Of a DNA stretch of 64,000 nucleotides, positions 55,101-62,734 are shown one piece after another. Under the pieces are notes generated by a model. It saw nothing but the letters and a program-made list of their open reading frames with translations. It did not search any database and was not told where the DNA came from. A program made the position numbers and the translations under genes. Positions within the stretch are counted from its first letter, which is position 1; every line of letters starts with the position of its first letter. The stretch is from Myxococcales bacterium (lineage in GTDB: Bacteria > Myxococcota_A > Polyangia > Nannocystales > Nannocystaceae), in NCBI GenBank assembly GCA_014240065.1, contig JAAZXR010000006.1, positions 54,936 through 118,935 on the forward strand, given 5' to 3'.

Positions 55101-56069
55101 GAAGAGGCGGAGAAGCGTCGGAAGAAGAGAGAAGAAGGCAAAGACGACAAAGACGACGAAGACGACAGCAAGAAGAAGAAGTATATTCCGCCCAAGCGCT
55201 GCGGAAGCGCGACGCAAGGCGTGATCACGATTCACGAGCGCGACAAGAAGCTCGCGGCCGCGGCTCAAAAGCGGTTCAAGAAGGTCGCAGGCATCGCGCG
55301 GAAGTCACCGAAGGTTCCTGCGGGCGAGGTCCAGCGCGTGGAAGCGTTCAAGAACGCATGGGGCGCGGCGCTCGTCTACATCGCAGACCAAGAGTACGAG
55401 GAGTACCTTGGGACCACGATGCCGACCGGCCTCGACTTTAACGTCGAGGAGTACAAGAAGGAATCTCCCATCAAGGAGTGGGCCGAGGAGTACGAGCAGC
55501 AGGTCAAAACAGCGGCGGACTCGAAGAAACGCTTCGGCGAGTACTTCGAGAAGAAAAAGAAGAGCTTGCTGTCCCTCACCGAGCAGTACGCGAAGGTGAA
55601 GGCGACGGGATCGCCGTACTGGATCCTCGCGTCCAGCGCCCGGACTGCGCTGTTGAGCCAGAACTTCGCAGACGAGCTGTACCGGGCGGAGGTTCCGCGG
55701 TCGTTCAAGTCTGAGGATCAGTACTACGCCTACTGCGACTCGATGGCGGATTTCGCGGGGCCACTGGAGCAGCAGGCGGTCACGGCGTTTGACTACTGCA
55801 TCGGTCGCTCGACGGAATTCCAGTTCTTCAACACCTTCTCGCGGCTGTGTGAGGAAGAGATGCAGCAGCGGGACGCCGAAAAATTCCCGGCGACCAACGA
55901 GCAGTTTGGTGAGTCCACCTACACCGCGAGCCGAATCGCGACGGTGGGGGTCATGACCTCCACGGAGGGCGTGAAGCGAAACCGCGTGAAACAGAACAAA
56001 AAGGCTGACGAGGAGACGAAGGGCGAGAGCACCGCGGATCCGAAGAAAGTGTCTGGAGGCACCCAGTGA
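52143..56069 (+). CDS. GltD/AgmU-like giant exported TPR protein
   Basis: A 1308-residue protein with a signal peptide (RTVIQLVTAAVMAGAIGVPS, cleaved after SAEA). A charged coiled-coil-like start (SKKAKAKSQLL, KKAKADEEKKNRRG) is followed by many TPR helices, such as ADYLFRLADHYLEKKAYFD, YYYGKGEIQNAVRLYMKVLQ and ESLYFLGGSYQAIAYYDQAA. Near residue 980-1020 lies a Lys/Arg/Glu-rich stretch (EEIEKKKRMEAKLKRAEEAE). Size, signal peptide and position before a TPR lipoprotein and an FHA/TonB-like gene match AgmU/GltD, a periplasmic scaffold of the Myxococcus gliding complex. ATG 52143 has only a weak ribosome-binding site. The antisense strand is open over most of its length, a GC artefact. Confidence 0.8.
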   Translation: MKLGKNSPQKRTVIQLVTAAVMAGAIGVPSSAEAVEPAVRYDRESKKAKAKSQLLDTKFKKAKADEEKKNRRGVQMMSGDEFAKKRKAVEQEIADKQIDFLRRLVKSTPKDDPEFADYLFRLADHYLEKKAYFDLQSGALYEKIYEREDAGDEAGAKKFRDQQAALLAKSKESSKTAARVYKALVMDPANGEYKRMDEALYYYAFELGQLNMETDMQDAYKRLINNYPNSSFISQAYLAFADYYYGKGEIQNAVRLYMKVLQFKSSPVYAYAHYKLGWCYLNPIGTADPEYDKSLNYFIETIKDTLEGRAGSEAAGKQLRRDARRDLVRAYTFAGTASKAWSFFQQWGRGPGDDEDDARKMMEILANSYFGNGLYTPSTYIYKKLQEIYEGDPATCDWQGRIVVNTLSSDNKKIQWKETQNLGAYWERFRDGEYKKTVKKKCRDDALDTMKQMATVWHDEAEKTKLDSTYELAELAYAEFLKVFPKDKDAYELQFYYSELLWALATNNYNDKTKDGRKRGIEYFFKAHDEFVKTLEFNPTGKYTADSAVAQMLAMKNALEYDETGGQAKACKTDAEGVCIYKEKKKKRRVKASKDSKVDADAMFPKSDYTETEARMLQAYNTYTQYVTDPNDKELPKIMYHRAKLAMNHNQFDTARPLLIDLLEKFDGSIYAAWSSEMFLDLLTINWTNKGNLPEQSLAASAELEEWCIRFPKMQVWKHAEAEQIREAVPTLLMGIGWKKAMAYQDSGKRFVEGEEGGKADGFAKCAEQFLTVFNDFEDHPKADTLLWNSAECLDAAYKVGASIKIRKTLLEMFPESKHAKESLYFLGGSYQAIAYYDQAATRYEQFAAKYPKDKRSSDALQNAYLFQLGLGNDEKADTNLKKYEAIYKKKNVDKAARIFWSKHALIENEEEKRAHALEYLKIYGTRGGKDRAAVAEAEIAIIDWKRSCKEELLYDSCLSIKRQRALSAAEEIEKKKRMEAKLKRAEEAEKRRKKREEGKDDKDDEDDSKKKKYIPPKRCGSATQGVITIHERDKKLAAAAQKRFKKVAGIARKSPKVPAGEVQRVEAFKNAWGAALVYIADQEYEEYLGTTMPTGLDFNVEEYKKESPIKEWAEEYEQQVKTAADSKKRFGEYFEKKKKSLLSLTEQYAKVKATGSPYWILASSARTALLSQNFADELYRAEVPRSFKSEDQYYAYCDSMADFAGPLEQQAVTAFDYCIGRSTEFQFFNTFSRLCEEEMQQRDAEKFPATNEQFGESTYTASRIATVGVMTSTEGVKRNRVKQNKKADEETKGESTADPKKVSGGTQ

Positions 56070-56101
56070 AGCCAACAGCGTTGAAACGAGGAGCACAGCA
56101 C

Positions 56102-57586
56102 ATGCGCAAACTTACTCATCTACTCACAGTGATGGCGCTCGCCGCGTCGGTTTCCGCCTGCAAAAAGGGCGGAGAAAAGGGCACGACAAAGCCGGGAGCG
56201 AAGGGCACCGTGGCGGGCACTCGGGAGGTCCCGACGGTCAAGGCCAAGGCCGAGTTTGACAAGGTCGCGGCCAAATACGCGGCGGCTGTCCCAGAAGGGA
56301 GCGAGCCGTCCCCGGAGGCGTGCAACAAGTACGTCGGGCAGTTCAAGAAGCTCTACAAGCAGTTCGGGGATCAGATGATTCTCGCCGAGTTTAACGCGGC
56401 GGCATTGCAAGAGCGCTGCGGGGACGGGGCGGCCGCAGAGACATCCTACAAGGCGCTCGCGGCCAAAAAGTACATGCCGGCCATGAACAACCTGGGTGTG
56501 CTGCTGTGGAATCGGGGGGATCACTCGACCGCGCTCGACTGGTTCGCCAAGGCGGTGGACGCGGACCCCACCAAGGCGTTCGAGGCGCGCAACAACCTCG
56601 CGGCGGCGAAGCGCGACACCTACGCGGTGAGTCTTGAAGTCTCCGAGTTCGAGTCAGCGCTCAAGAATATTCAGAACATCTTGGCGGTCGACACCTCGAA
56701 CAAGATGGCCTACGAGAACCTGGCGCGGTTGTATTATGACCGCGGTCGACTCAAGGATAAGTCCTACCTGCTGCTCTCCAACCTCGTTGTGGCCCAGGCG
56801 CTGCAAGTGCTGAAGAAAGAGGGCACCACGAGCTCGGAGATCTTCAACCTTAAGGGGCTCTTGTTGATGCAAGAGGATAACCAGGTGGAGGCGCTGCGTG
56901 CGTTCAAGCGGGCTGTCGAAGTGGAGCCTGATCACGTCGACGCGAACCTCAATATCGCCTTTATCTCGATCCGCTTCCGAGACTACGCGACCGCGGAGAA
57001 GAGCCTCTCGATCGCGATGCGAGCGCCTCGCGTGCAGCGTGACGTTGAGGCTCAGATCGCGATGGGCGTTGCCCAGCGTGGACTTAAGAAATACGCGGAT
57101 GCGGAGGCCACGTACAACACGGCGATCAAGTTGGACAGCGGTGACCCGCGCCCTTGGTGGAACCTGGGTGTGCTGTACCAAGAGCACAAGGTGTCCGAGG
57201 ACAATGTGGATCAAATCAAGATCGAGGAGCTGTTCAAGACCGCGCAGGGCCACTTCAATAAGTTCTGCACAGTCGCGGCAGGCAAGCCGTGCAAGGACGT
57301 GAACACGAAGTCCATGGCTAAATCTGCGCGCCGGGGCCGCAACCTCGACGAGGACAAGAAGCTCGTCGCGGACGCCAAGCTCCGCGTGATCATCATCGAT
57401 GAGGCGTTCGCCGCCTTCCGTCAGATGGAAGAGCTGGAGAAGAAGATGAAGGAGCTCGCGCGGATCGAAGAGGAGCAGGCCAAGGCTGAGCGTACCCGGT
57501 TGCTCGAGCTCGAGCGCCTCGCTCGCGAAGCCGAAGAGGCTGGTGACGAAGAAGAAGAGAGCGCCGACGCCGACGCCGGCGAATAG
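56102..57586 (+). CDS. GltE/AglT-like TPR lipoprotein
   Basis: A 494-residue lipoprotein: MRKLTHLLTVMALAASVSAC, lipobox VSAC. TPR units include YMPAMNNLGVLLWNRGDHST, NKMAYENLARLYYDRGRL, HVDANLNIAFISIRFRDYAT and DPRPWWNLGVLYQEHK. The C-terminus is a charged coiled coil (MEELEKKMKELARIEEEQAK) with an acidic end, as in AglT/GltE proteins, which are needed for assembly of the Myxococcus gliding complex. GAGGAG (56089-56094) supports ATG 56102; the frame opens earlier at 56066 overlapping the previous stop. Confidence 0.82.
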   Translation: MRKLTHLLTVMALAASVSACKKGGEKGTTKPGAKGTVAGTREVPTVKAKAEFDKVAAKYAAAVPEGSEPSPEACNKYVGQFKKLYKQFGDQMILAEFNAAALQERCGDGAAAETSYKALAAKKYMPAMNNLGVLLWNRGDHSTALDWFAKAVDADPTKAFEARNNLAAAKRDTYAVSLEVSEFESALKNIQNILAVDTSNKMAYENLARLYYDRGRLKDKSYLLLSNLVVAQALQVLKKEGTTSSEIFNLKGLLLMQEDNQVEALRAFKRAVEVEPDHVDANLNIAFISIRFRDYATAEKSLSIAMRAPRVQRDVEAQIAMGVAQRGLKKYADAEATYNTAIKLDSGDPRPWWNLGVLYQEHKVSEDNVDQIKIEELFKTAQGHFNKFCTVAAGKPCKDVNTKSMAKSARRGRNLDEDKKLVADAKLRVIIIDEAFAAFRQMEELEKKMKELARIEEEQAKAERTRLLELERLAREAEEAGDEEEESADADAGE

Positions 57587-57854
57587 CCTCTCTATCAGGC
57601 CTGCCCTCGCGCATGGCGCGACGACGCGGCGTCTCCACCAGGAGCGCCGCGTTTATTCATTCTTGGTGGCAGCTGTTGGGGGAGACCGAAGTGGGCGGCC
57701 GGTCGTTTGCGTGCAGATGCTTGAGAAACTCCTTGATTCGTCGCGATCACTCCGACACCTGCGCCGTCTTGGAACACGCCCGTGTTCCGGCGGCGAACCG
57801 CCGTCGCCCCGGCGCCGCCGTCTCGCGCGGACTCAACTACGAGGCGCCGCGAGC
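57587..57854. other. Spacer before the first CglF-like gene
   Basis: About 270 bases. The frame of the downstream gene is open back to 57543, but codon use is not typical of coding sequence and no good start is seen before 57855. No hairpin terminator was found. Confidence 0.35.
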
Positions 57855-58160
57855 GTGTCGATGTTCATGATGTTCTTTGTGTGGACGTCCCCGACCGTGG
57901 TCGGCGCGATGACGCGTGCGGCCGCCGGAATGAGCCCGCCCGACCGCGCGTCCGTCGACGATTCGGACGGCGGTACGTGGCGCGCACGGCCGGACGGTGT
58001 CCGCGAGGTTCGCTATGACGACGGGGAGTCCGTGGATGGAGATCGTCTCGCTCACACGGGGGATCGCGTGGTTGGGGGCACCTCGTTGCTTCATGGCAGC
58101 TTGATTTCACCGCGCGCGCACTTCGTGGATCGGCTGATGCGTTTCGCCCAGGACATATGA
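57855..58160 (+). CDS. Small exported CglF-like protein, copy 1
   Basis: A 101-residue protein from GTG 57855 with GAGG at 57841-57844. The N-terminus (MSMFMMFFVWTSPTVVGAMT) is a probable signal peptide. The C-terminal half aligns with the next gene: VRYDDGESVDGDRL against VYDFEDDNVDGELL, SLLHGSLISPRAHF against DSLITIRAGF, and both end in A-x-DI. This pattern (VDGEL, then SLI, then a hydrophobic terminal helix) recalls CglF, a small envelope protein of Myxococcus gliding. The match is weak and from memory. The start is uncertain. Confidence 0.6.
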   Translation: MSMFMMFFVWTSPTVVGAMTRAAAGMSPPDRASVDDSDGGTWRARPDGVREVRYDDGESVDGDRLAHTGDRVVGGTSLLHGSLISPRAHFVDRLMRFAQDI

Positions 58161-58351
58161 GGGGCGGCGTGGCTGAAGATCCCCCGGTACCGGTGACCAT
58201 TTCACCCAAGGAATCGCCGCCACAGCCCCTGTGCGCAAGTGGCGCACAAGGCGTTCGATGGGTCTTTAGCGCGGATTTGGGCGCGCGGGAGCCATTTCAG
58301 GCCCGCCGCAACCTTCGCGGCCACCGATCGAACTTTTCGCGCTCGAAGCGT

Positions 58352-58380
58352 TTGCAGCCTGGTGCGTCGAGGCATACCAT
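58352..58380 (+). promoter_or_regulatory. Promoter of the second CglF-like gene
   Basis: TTGCAG (58352-58357) and TACCAT (58375-58380) are spaced 17 nt apart and followed by CGCC. Start near 58387 gives a 29-nt leader with AGGAG at 58401. It resembles the promoters at 61217 and 62650. Confidence 0.6.
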
Positions 58381-58415
58381 CGCCGCACCTCTTGAGTTTG
58401 AGGAGTCCAGGTCCG

Positions 58416-58712
58416 ATGCGTTCGAAACAAATGATTTGTCGATTTTCGGTGGTGTGCCTCGCCGCCGGTTTGTTGGTGCCTTCTTTCGCTCACGCCGCCC
58501 CCGCGGACGGCAATTCTGATCGCGCGGCGAACCGCGGGCAGGCCGCGGGTGGGTCGACCGTGTACGATTTCGAGGATGACAACGTCGATGGTGAGCTGCT
58601 GTCGCCTGAAGGCGCGTTGATCACGTCACGCAGCGGCAGCAAGCACGACAGCCTCATCACCATTCGGGCGGGCTTTATCCCAGAGATGATCAAGGCGGCG
58701 CGCGACATTTAG
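58416..58712 (+). CDS. Small exported CglF-like protein, copy 2
   Basis: A 98-residue protein from ATG 58416 with AGGAG at 58401-58405. The signal peptide MRSKQMICRFSVVCLAAGLL continues to a clear AHA cleavage site before APADGNS. The mature part carries VYDFEDDNVDGELLSPEGAL and ends DSLITIRAGFIPEMIKAARD-I, a form I associate with CglF proteins encoded in Glt clusters. It has its own promoter at 58352 and lies upstream of the GltG-like gene. Confidence 0.72.
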   Translation: MRSKQMICRFSVVCLAAGLLVPSFAHAAPADGNSDRAANRGQAAGGSTVYDFEDDNVDGELLSPEGALITSRSGSKHDSLITIRAGFIPEMIKAARDI

Positions 58713-58824
58713 TTCGCCGTACGCGTCAACTCACAGACTCTCACGAAGATTTTGAGACTGCGGCGGAACTTTTGGGGTTCTCCGCGGTCCTAAGTACTGG
58801 AACGCAGAAGAAACGCGCAGGATC

Positions 58825-60927
58825 ATGTCCACCATCGTCAATATCGAAGTTCAACGGGACGGCCAGGTCGTAGACCAGAAGTCCTTTAATAAGGAGGCCA
58901 TCAAGATTGGTGGCCGCGCGACGAGTGACCTCCACCTTGACGGTGAAGGGGTCGCGCGCATCCACGCGGTCATCGAGGTGTCCGGTGCGGACGTCCGGCT
59001 CGTGGACCTTGGGAGCAAAGGCGGCACGGCGCTCAACGGCATGGCCGTGAGTGGCAACGCCGCGCTCTCCCACGGCGACGAGGTCGTCATTGGTGGGTTC
59101 ACGCTCAAGGTCACGCTCGTCGACGAGGCGACCCAGGCGCAGCAGGCTCAGCAGGCTCAGCAGGCGCAGCAGGCTCAGCAGGCAGCCGCGGTGGCCGAGG
59201 CGGCGAGGGTCGCGAGGCAAGCGGCCATCTCCGAGGCGATCGCGTTCGATGCGACGGAGATGGAGGACAACGACTCGCGCCCCGTGGCCGAGGTTGTGTC
59301 GATGCTCGGTTCCACCGTCGTCGACGTGTGGTTCGTCGGTCACAACCGCGGCGCTCGGAAAAAGATGGCGCCGGCTTTTCTCGGTCTCGGCCTCGTCTTC
59401 GTCATCGCCGGGATAATCATCTTCGGTCACGAGGTGAGCCAAGATTGGCATGCCTGGGGCGATCTGGCGGTTGATGCTCGTAAGCACGACCTCCCGGCAC
59501 CCCCTGCTCCAGGGTGGGGCACCGGTCCGTTGGGCCTCATCTTGATGATCTTCGGAATTGTGCCGCTGGTCATCGGCGCGCAGCGGCGCGCGGAGAAAGT
59601 TGTTCGTAACTTCCTCATCGGCGAGGGTCATCACGCGACGTTCCACGTGCCAACCGCAGGGCTTCCCGACAAGGTCGCGTTCCCGCTCGTTCGAGGTGGG
59701 GCCGCTGGAGACTACTCGGTCACCTTCGCGGAGGGGATGACCGGCTCGGTCACCATGGGTGGCGCCACCCACAGCTTGAAAGAGCTCGTGAGCCAAGGCC
59801 GCGCGATGGCGCAAGGCGGCGCCTACAGCTTCCCGCTCCCCGCAGACGCACGATGCAAGGTGGTCTACGGAGACATCACGTTCCTCATTAACAGTGTGAA
59901 GTCGGGCAAGATGCTCGGCGGTCGACAGGAAGTGGACAAGCTGTTCCTTGGTTACTTCGGCGGCGTGTCGCTGTTGACGGTGCTGTTCGCGGGCCTGATT
60001 TTGACGACGGCGGAGGGAGCCTTGGGCTTTGACCTCGACGACGGTGCGGGCGAGAACCGCTTCGTGGGCTTCATGAACCAGCCCGACGAAGTCAAAGAAG
60101 AAGAGCCTCCACCAGAAGAGGAAGAAGACAGCGACGAAGAGGCTGGCGGCACCGGACAGCGTCACAAGGGCGCGGAAGGCAAGATGGGCAAGCCCTCGAG
60201 CAAGAGCAAGTCCGGCCTCTACGCCATGAAGGGACCCAAAGACGCGATCCCTCAGATGGCACGTAACTTCGATCCAGAGATGGCCGCGCGCCAAGCCGGT
60301 ATCCTCGGCGTCATGGCGCAGCAAAGCGGGCACTTCCTCGCCTCGCCCTACGGCGGAGCCTTCGCGGTCGGCAACGACGACAGCGACGTGTGGGGCGGTC
60401 TGACCGGCAGCGAAGTGGGCGAGGCCTACGGCGTCGGCGGCCTCGGCCTGGTGGGCACCGGTCGCGGCGGCGGTGGTACCGGTGAAGGCACCATCGGCCT
60501 CGGCAACACTGGCCTCATCGGCAAGGGTGGCGGTGGCGGCACTGGCTCCGGCTACGGTCGTGGCTCAGGTGCGGGCTTCGGCGGCAAAGGAAAGCGCGTC
60601 CCTCGCGTTCGCCAGGCGAAGGCGAAGGTCCAAGGCGCGCTCGACAAGGACATCATCCGTCGTATTGTCCGCTCGCACATCAATGAGGTTCGCGGTTGTT
60701 ACAACCAGGGACTCAGCCGGAATCCAAACCTGTCCGGACGCGTCGCCATTCAGTTCGTGATCGGCACGACGGGCAAGGTGTCGAACTCCGTGGTCGCGAG
60801 CGACACGACCAAGGACAAGCAGGTGTCCCGCTGCATCGCGAAGGCGGTCAAGCGCTGGAAGTTCCCCAAACCGCGCGGCGGTGGGCAGGTCATCGTGACC
60901 TATCCGTTCAACCTCTCGCCTGGCTGA
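58825..60927 (+). CDS. GltG/PglI-like FHA - transmembrane - TonB-like protein
   Basis: A 700-residue protein. Residues 1-95 are an FHA domain (IKIGGRATSDLHLDGEGVAR, then HAVIEV, LVDLGSKGGTALNG and LSHGDEVVIGGFTLKV), which binds phosphothreonine. A Gln/Ala repeat (about 105-122) follows. Hydrophobic helices are LGLVFVIAGIIIFGHEV, LILMIFGIVPLVIG and, near residue 375, YFGGVSLLTVLFAGLILT. Then come an acidic stretch, a Gly-rich linker (GTGRGGGGTGEGTIG) and the C-terminal AgmX/PglI domain: DIIRRIVRSHINEVRGCYNQ, NLSGRVAIQFVIGTTGKVSN, AVKRWKFPKPRGGG. The protein links cytoplasmic phospho-signalling to the periplasm. ATG 58825 has AGGA upstream. Confidence 0.88.
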   Translation: MSTIVNIEVQRDGQVVDQKSFNKEAIKIGGRATSDLHLDGEGVARIHAVIEVSGADVRLVDLGSKGGTALNGMAVSGNAALSHGDEVVIGGFTLKVTLVDEATQAQQAQQAQQAQQAQQAAAVAEAARVARQAAISEAIAFDATEMEDNDSRPVAEVVSMLGSTVVDVWFVGHNRGARKKMAPAFLGLGLVFVIAGIIIFGHEVSQDWHAWGDLAVDARKHDLPAPPAPGWGTGPLGLILMIFGIVPLVIGAQRRAEKVVRNFLIGEGHHATFHVPTAGLPDKVAFPLVRGGAAGDYSVTFAEGMTGSVTMGGATHSLKELVSQGRAMAQGGAYSFPLPADARCKVVYGDITFLINSVKSGKMLGGRQEVDKLFLGYFGGVSLLTVLFAGLILTTAEGALGFDLDDGAGENRFVGFMNQPDEVKEEEPPPEEEEDSDEEAGGTGQRHKGAEGKMGKPSSKSKSGLYAMKGPKDAIPQMARNFDPEMAARQAGILGVMAQQSGHFLASPYGGAFAVGNDDSDVWGGLTGSEVGEAYGVGGLGLVGTGRGGGGTGEGTIGLGNTGLIGKGGGGGTGSGYGRGSGAGFGGKGKRVPRVRQAKAKVQGALDKDIIRRIVRSHINEVRGCYNQGLSRNPNLSGRVAIQFVIGTTGKVSNSVVASDTTKDKQVSRCIAKAVKRWKFPKPRGGGQVIVTYPFNLSPG
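59133..59184 (+). repeat. CAGGCGCAG/CAGGCTCAG tandem repeat (Gln-Ala-Gln)
   Basis: Nine-nt units repeat about five times inside the FHA gene and encode a QAQQAQQAQ linker between the FHA domain and the first membrane helix. Confidence 0.85.
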
Positions 60928-61216
60928 TCGACGGGGGCTCCCCCGATGGGCGCCGGGCTTCACCCAGCGCGCCAACGAGGCCTCAGCCGCACGGCGGTTG
61001 GGGCTTCGTTGCGTCTTGAATCGAGCCCTGGAGGGAGAGACGCACGCGAAGAAAATATCTGCGCGCGTCGATCGCGCCGCCTGCTCCGCGATCGACGGAG
61101 GTGCGCTGACCACGTTGGACGTGTTCCGATGGGGCCGTGGGCGGCTGGGCTCGCGGGCCCTTGCCTGTCTCTCGCGCGCCGACCTGGCTCATGGGGAAGC
61201 TCGACCGTGGCCGGCC
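60928..61216. other. Spacer after the GltG-like gene
   Basis: About 290 bases, no gene. A short CGGGG/CCCCG hairpin lies just after the stop (near 60930-60943) without a T-tract. The frame of the next gene is open through this region but lacks coding character before 61268. Confidence 0.35.
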
Positions 61217-61245
61217 TTGTCGACGCTCGTGACGGTCGTTATCAT
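61217..61245 (+). promoter_or_regulatory. Promoter of the TPR lipoprotein gene
   Basis: TTGTCG (61217-61222) and TATCAT (61240-61245) are spaced 17 nt apart and followed by CGCG. Start near 61252, 16 nt before ATG 61268; AAGG at 61257-61260 may be the ribosome-binding site. Confidence 0.6.
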
Positions 61246-61267
61246 CGCGCCGCGTCAAGGCCGGTCT

Positions 61268-62170
61268 ATGAAAAAACTCTCGATTACCCTCCTCCTCCCC
61301 GCAATGTTGATGGCGGGCTGCAAACTCCAAAGCCCCACGCGAAACGAGTCGACGCGTGCCATGAACGAAGGGATTCGGCAGCTCCAAAAAGGGAACTTCT
61401 CGGGCGCTGAGCGTGCGCTCCAAGACGCGGTTCAAAAGGATCCGATGCACGCGCTCGCCCACTACAACATGGGCAAGCTCTACGTGAAGCAAGAGCGCTG
61501 GCCCGACGCCGAGCAGTCCATCAAGCAGGCGATCTTGACCATGGGCGCCGAGCCAAATCCCGACTATTTCTTTCAGCTCGGAGTGGTCCAGGCGGCACAA
61601 GGCGGAGCCGCTGGCGTACCCGCCATGGAGCGTGACGTGAAATACCGTGAGGCGATCGAGTCGTTCAACAAGACCATCGCCGCCAAGCCCACCGCCTACA
61701 AGGCACACTTCCACGTCGGTGAGCTTGAGGAGAAGCTCGACAACCCCGCGGGCGCAGACACGTCGTATCGCGCGTGCATCAACGCCAACGGCAAATATAG
61801 CAAATGCTTCGTCGCCCTCGGGAACATGTACATCGACTACGGTCACGCGAACGTGGCGATGTCCGTACTCGACGTGGGCGCGCAAATCAACGAGACAGAT
61901 CCTGAGATGTGGAACGGCCTCGGTCGCGCGTATCAGACCTTGAATAAGCCGCAAGAGGCGGTCGACGCGTTCAAGAAGGCGAAGCTCATCGATCCTGATC
62001 GGGTCGATGTGCTCTACGGCATGGGCATGGCCTACGCCGACTTGCGCATGCAAAAAGAGTGTGGCGAGCAGCTGCAAGCGTTCTTGACCCGCGCGGGTCA
62101 AGGCGTTCCGGAAGATATTCGGAAGGCCGCCCAAGACACGCTCCAAAAATGCAACGACATCGTGAACTAG
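61268..62170 (+). CDS. TPR lipoprotein
   Basis: A 300-residue lipoprotein: MKKLSITLLLPAMLMAGC, lipobox LMAGC (Cys 18). It has about six TPR-type units, for example EGIRQLQKGNFSGAERALQD, HALAHYNMGKLYVKQERW, EMWNGLGRAYQTLNKPQEAV and VLYGMGMAYADLRMQKECGE, with three Cys in the C-terminal half. TPR lipoproteins act as assembly pilots (Tgl/PilF-like) or as structural partners. Its place between the GltG-like gene and a cytoplasmic TPR gene suggests the same complex. Confidence 0.82.
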   Translation: MKKLSITLLLPAMLMAGCKLQSPTRNESTRAMNEGIRQLQKGNFSGAERALQDAVQKDPMHALAHYNMGKLYVKQERWPDAEQSIKQAILTMGAEPNPDYFFQLGVVQAAQGGAAGVPAMERDVKYREAIESFNKTIAAKPTAYKAHFHVGELEEKLDNPAGADTSYRACINANGKYSKCFVALGNMYIDYGHANVAMSVLDVGAQINETDPEMWNGLGRAYQTLNKPQEAVDAFKKAKLIDPDRVDVLYGMGMAYADLRMQKECGEQLQAFLTRAGQGVPEDIRKAAQDTLQKCNDIVN

Positions 62171-62649
62171 CCGCGGGGCTCGCGTCGGGAGAGCTGGTGT
62201 GAGCGACGCGGGGGCGGCGGGTGAGGGCAACCGCTCAACGCCCGACGTGGGCGCAGCTGGCTGCGGATCACGCGCTTTTTGAGGGCGGCGGGCCAACCGC
62301 GGCCTCCTCGCATCTCCGCCGAGCCACAGCGCGAACATCGGGAGGGTGCCGCTGGAGCGCTGGCCGGCCCTGCTGCGTTGCATGGCCCATACACGCTGTT
62401 TTGCGCGGCTTATGGGCGCGCCTGACAAATTGGGATCTGCGAGCGGCCGCCGATTGTCGGCCGTGACTGGGAGCCCCTGAGACGGTCGGATCCGACGAGC
62501 CCCATCAACCCGGTGATGGTGCTCCATGTTGGGGTTCCGAGGGCGCCCGCGCGCCGCCCACGATCGACGCGCCGAACGGTCGCTCGCGAGCGGCGTTCGC
62601 TCGCACGGTTGATTCCTCGAAAATAGGGACGAAAGGCCCGCGGATCGCG
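62171..62649. other. GC-rich spacer before the last TPR gene
   Basis: About 480 bases without a believable gene on either strand. An inverted repeat GCCCATA/TATGGGC (62385-62391 and 62411-62417) could fold as an imperfect hairpin. No RNA gene of known type was recognised. Confidence 0.35.
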
Positions 62650-62678
62650 TTGAACGGCCGCGCAGGGCCATGTATCAT
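62650..62678 (+). promoter_or_regulatory. Promoter of the cytoplasmic TPR gene
   Basis: TTGAAC (62650-62655) and TATCAT (62673-62678) are spaced 17 nt apart, with an extended TG before the -10 and CGCG after it. Start near 62685, 50 nt before ATG 62735. Confidence 0.65.
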
Positions 62679-62734
62679 CGCGTCCCAATTGCGTGACGAA
62701 GAGCGCGCAATCGACGAGAAACAAGGCAACACTC

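Noticed and set aside
57543..57854. Longer form of the first CglF-like protein, starting at ATG 57717 or earlier
   Set aside because: Codon third positions in this part are not GC-biased like real genes here, and it would bury the probable signal peptide.
60983..62671. Minus-strand frame of 562 codons
   Set aside because: It covers the TPR lipoprotein gene and both spacers in antisense; the translation lacks protein features.
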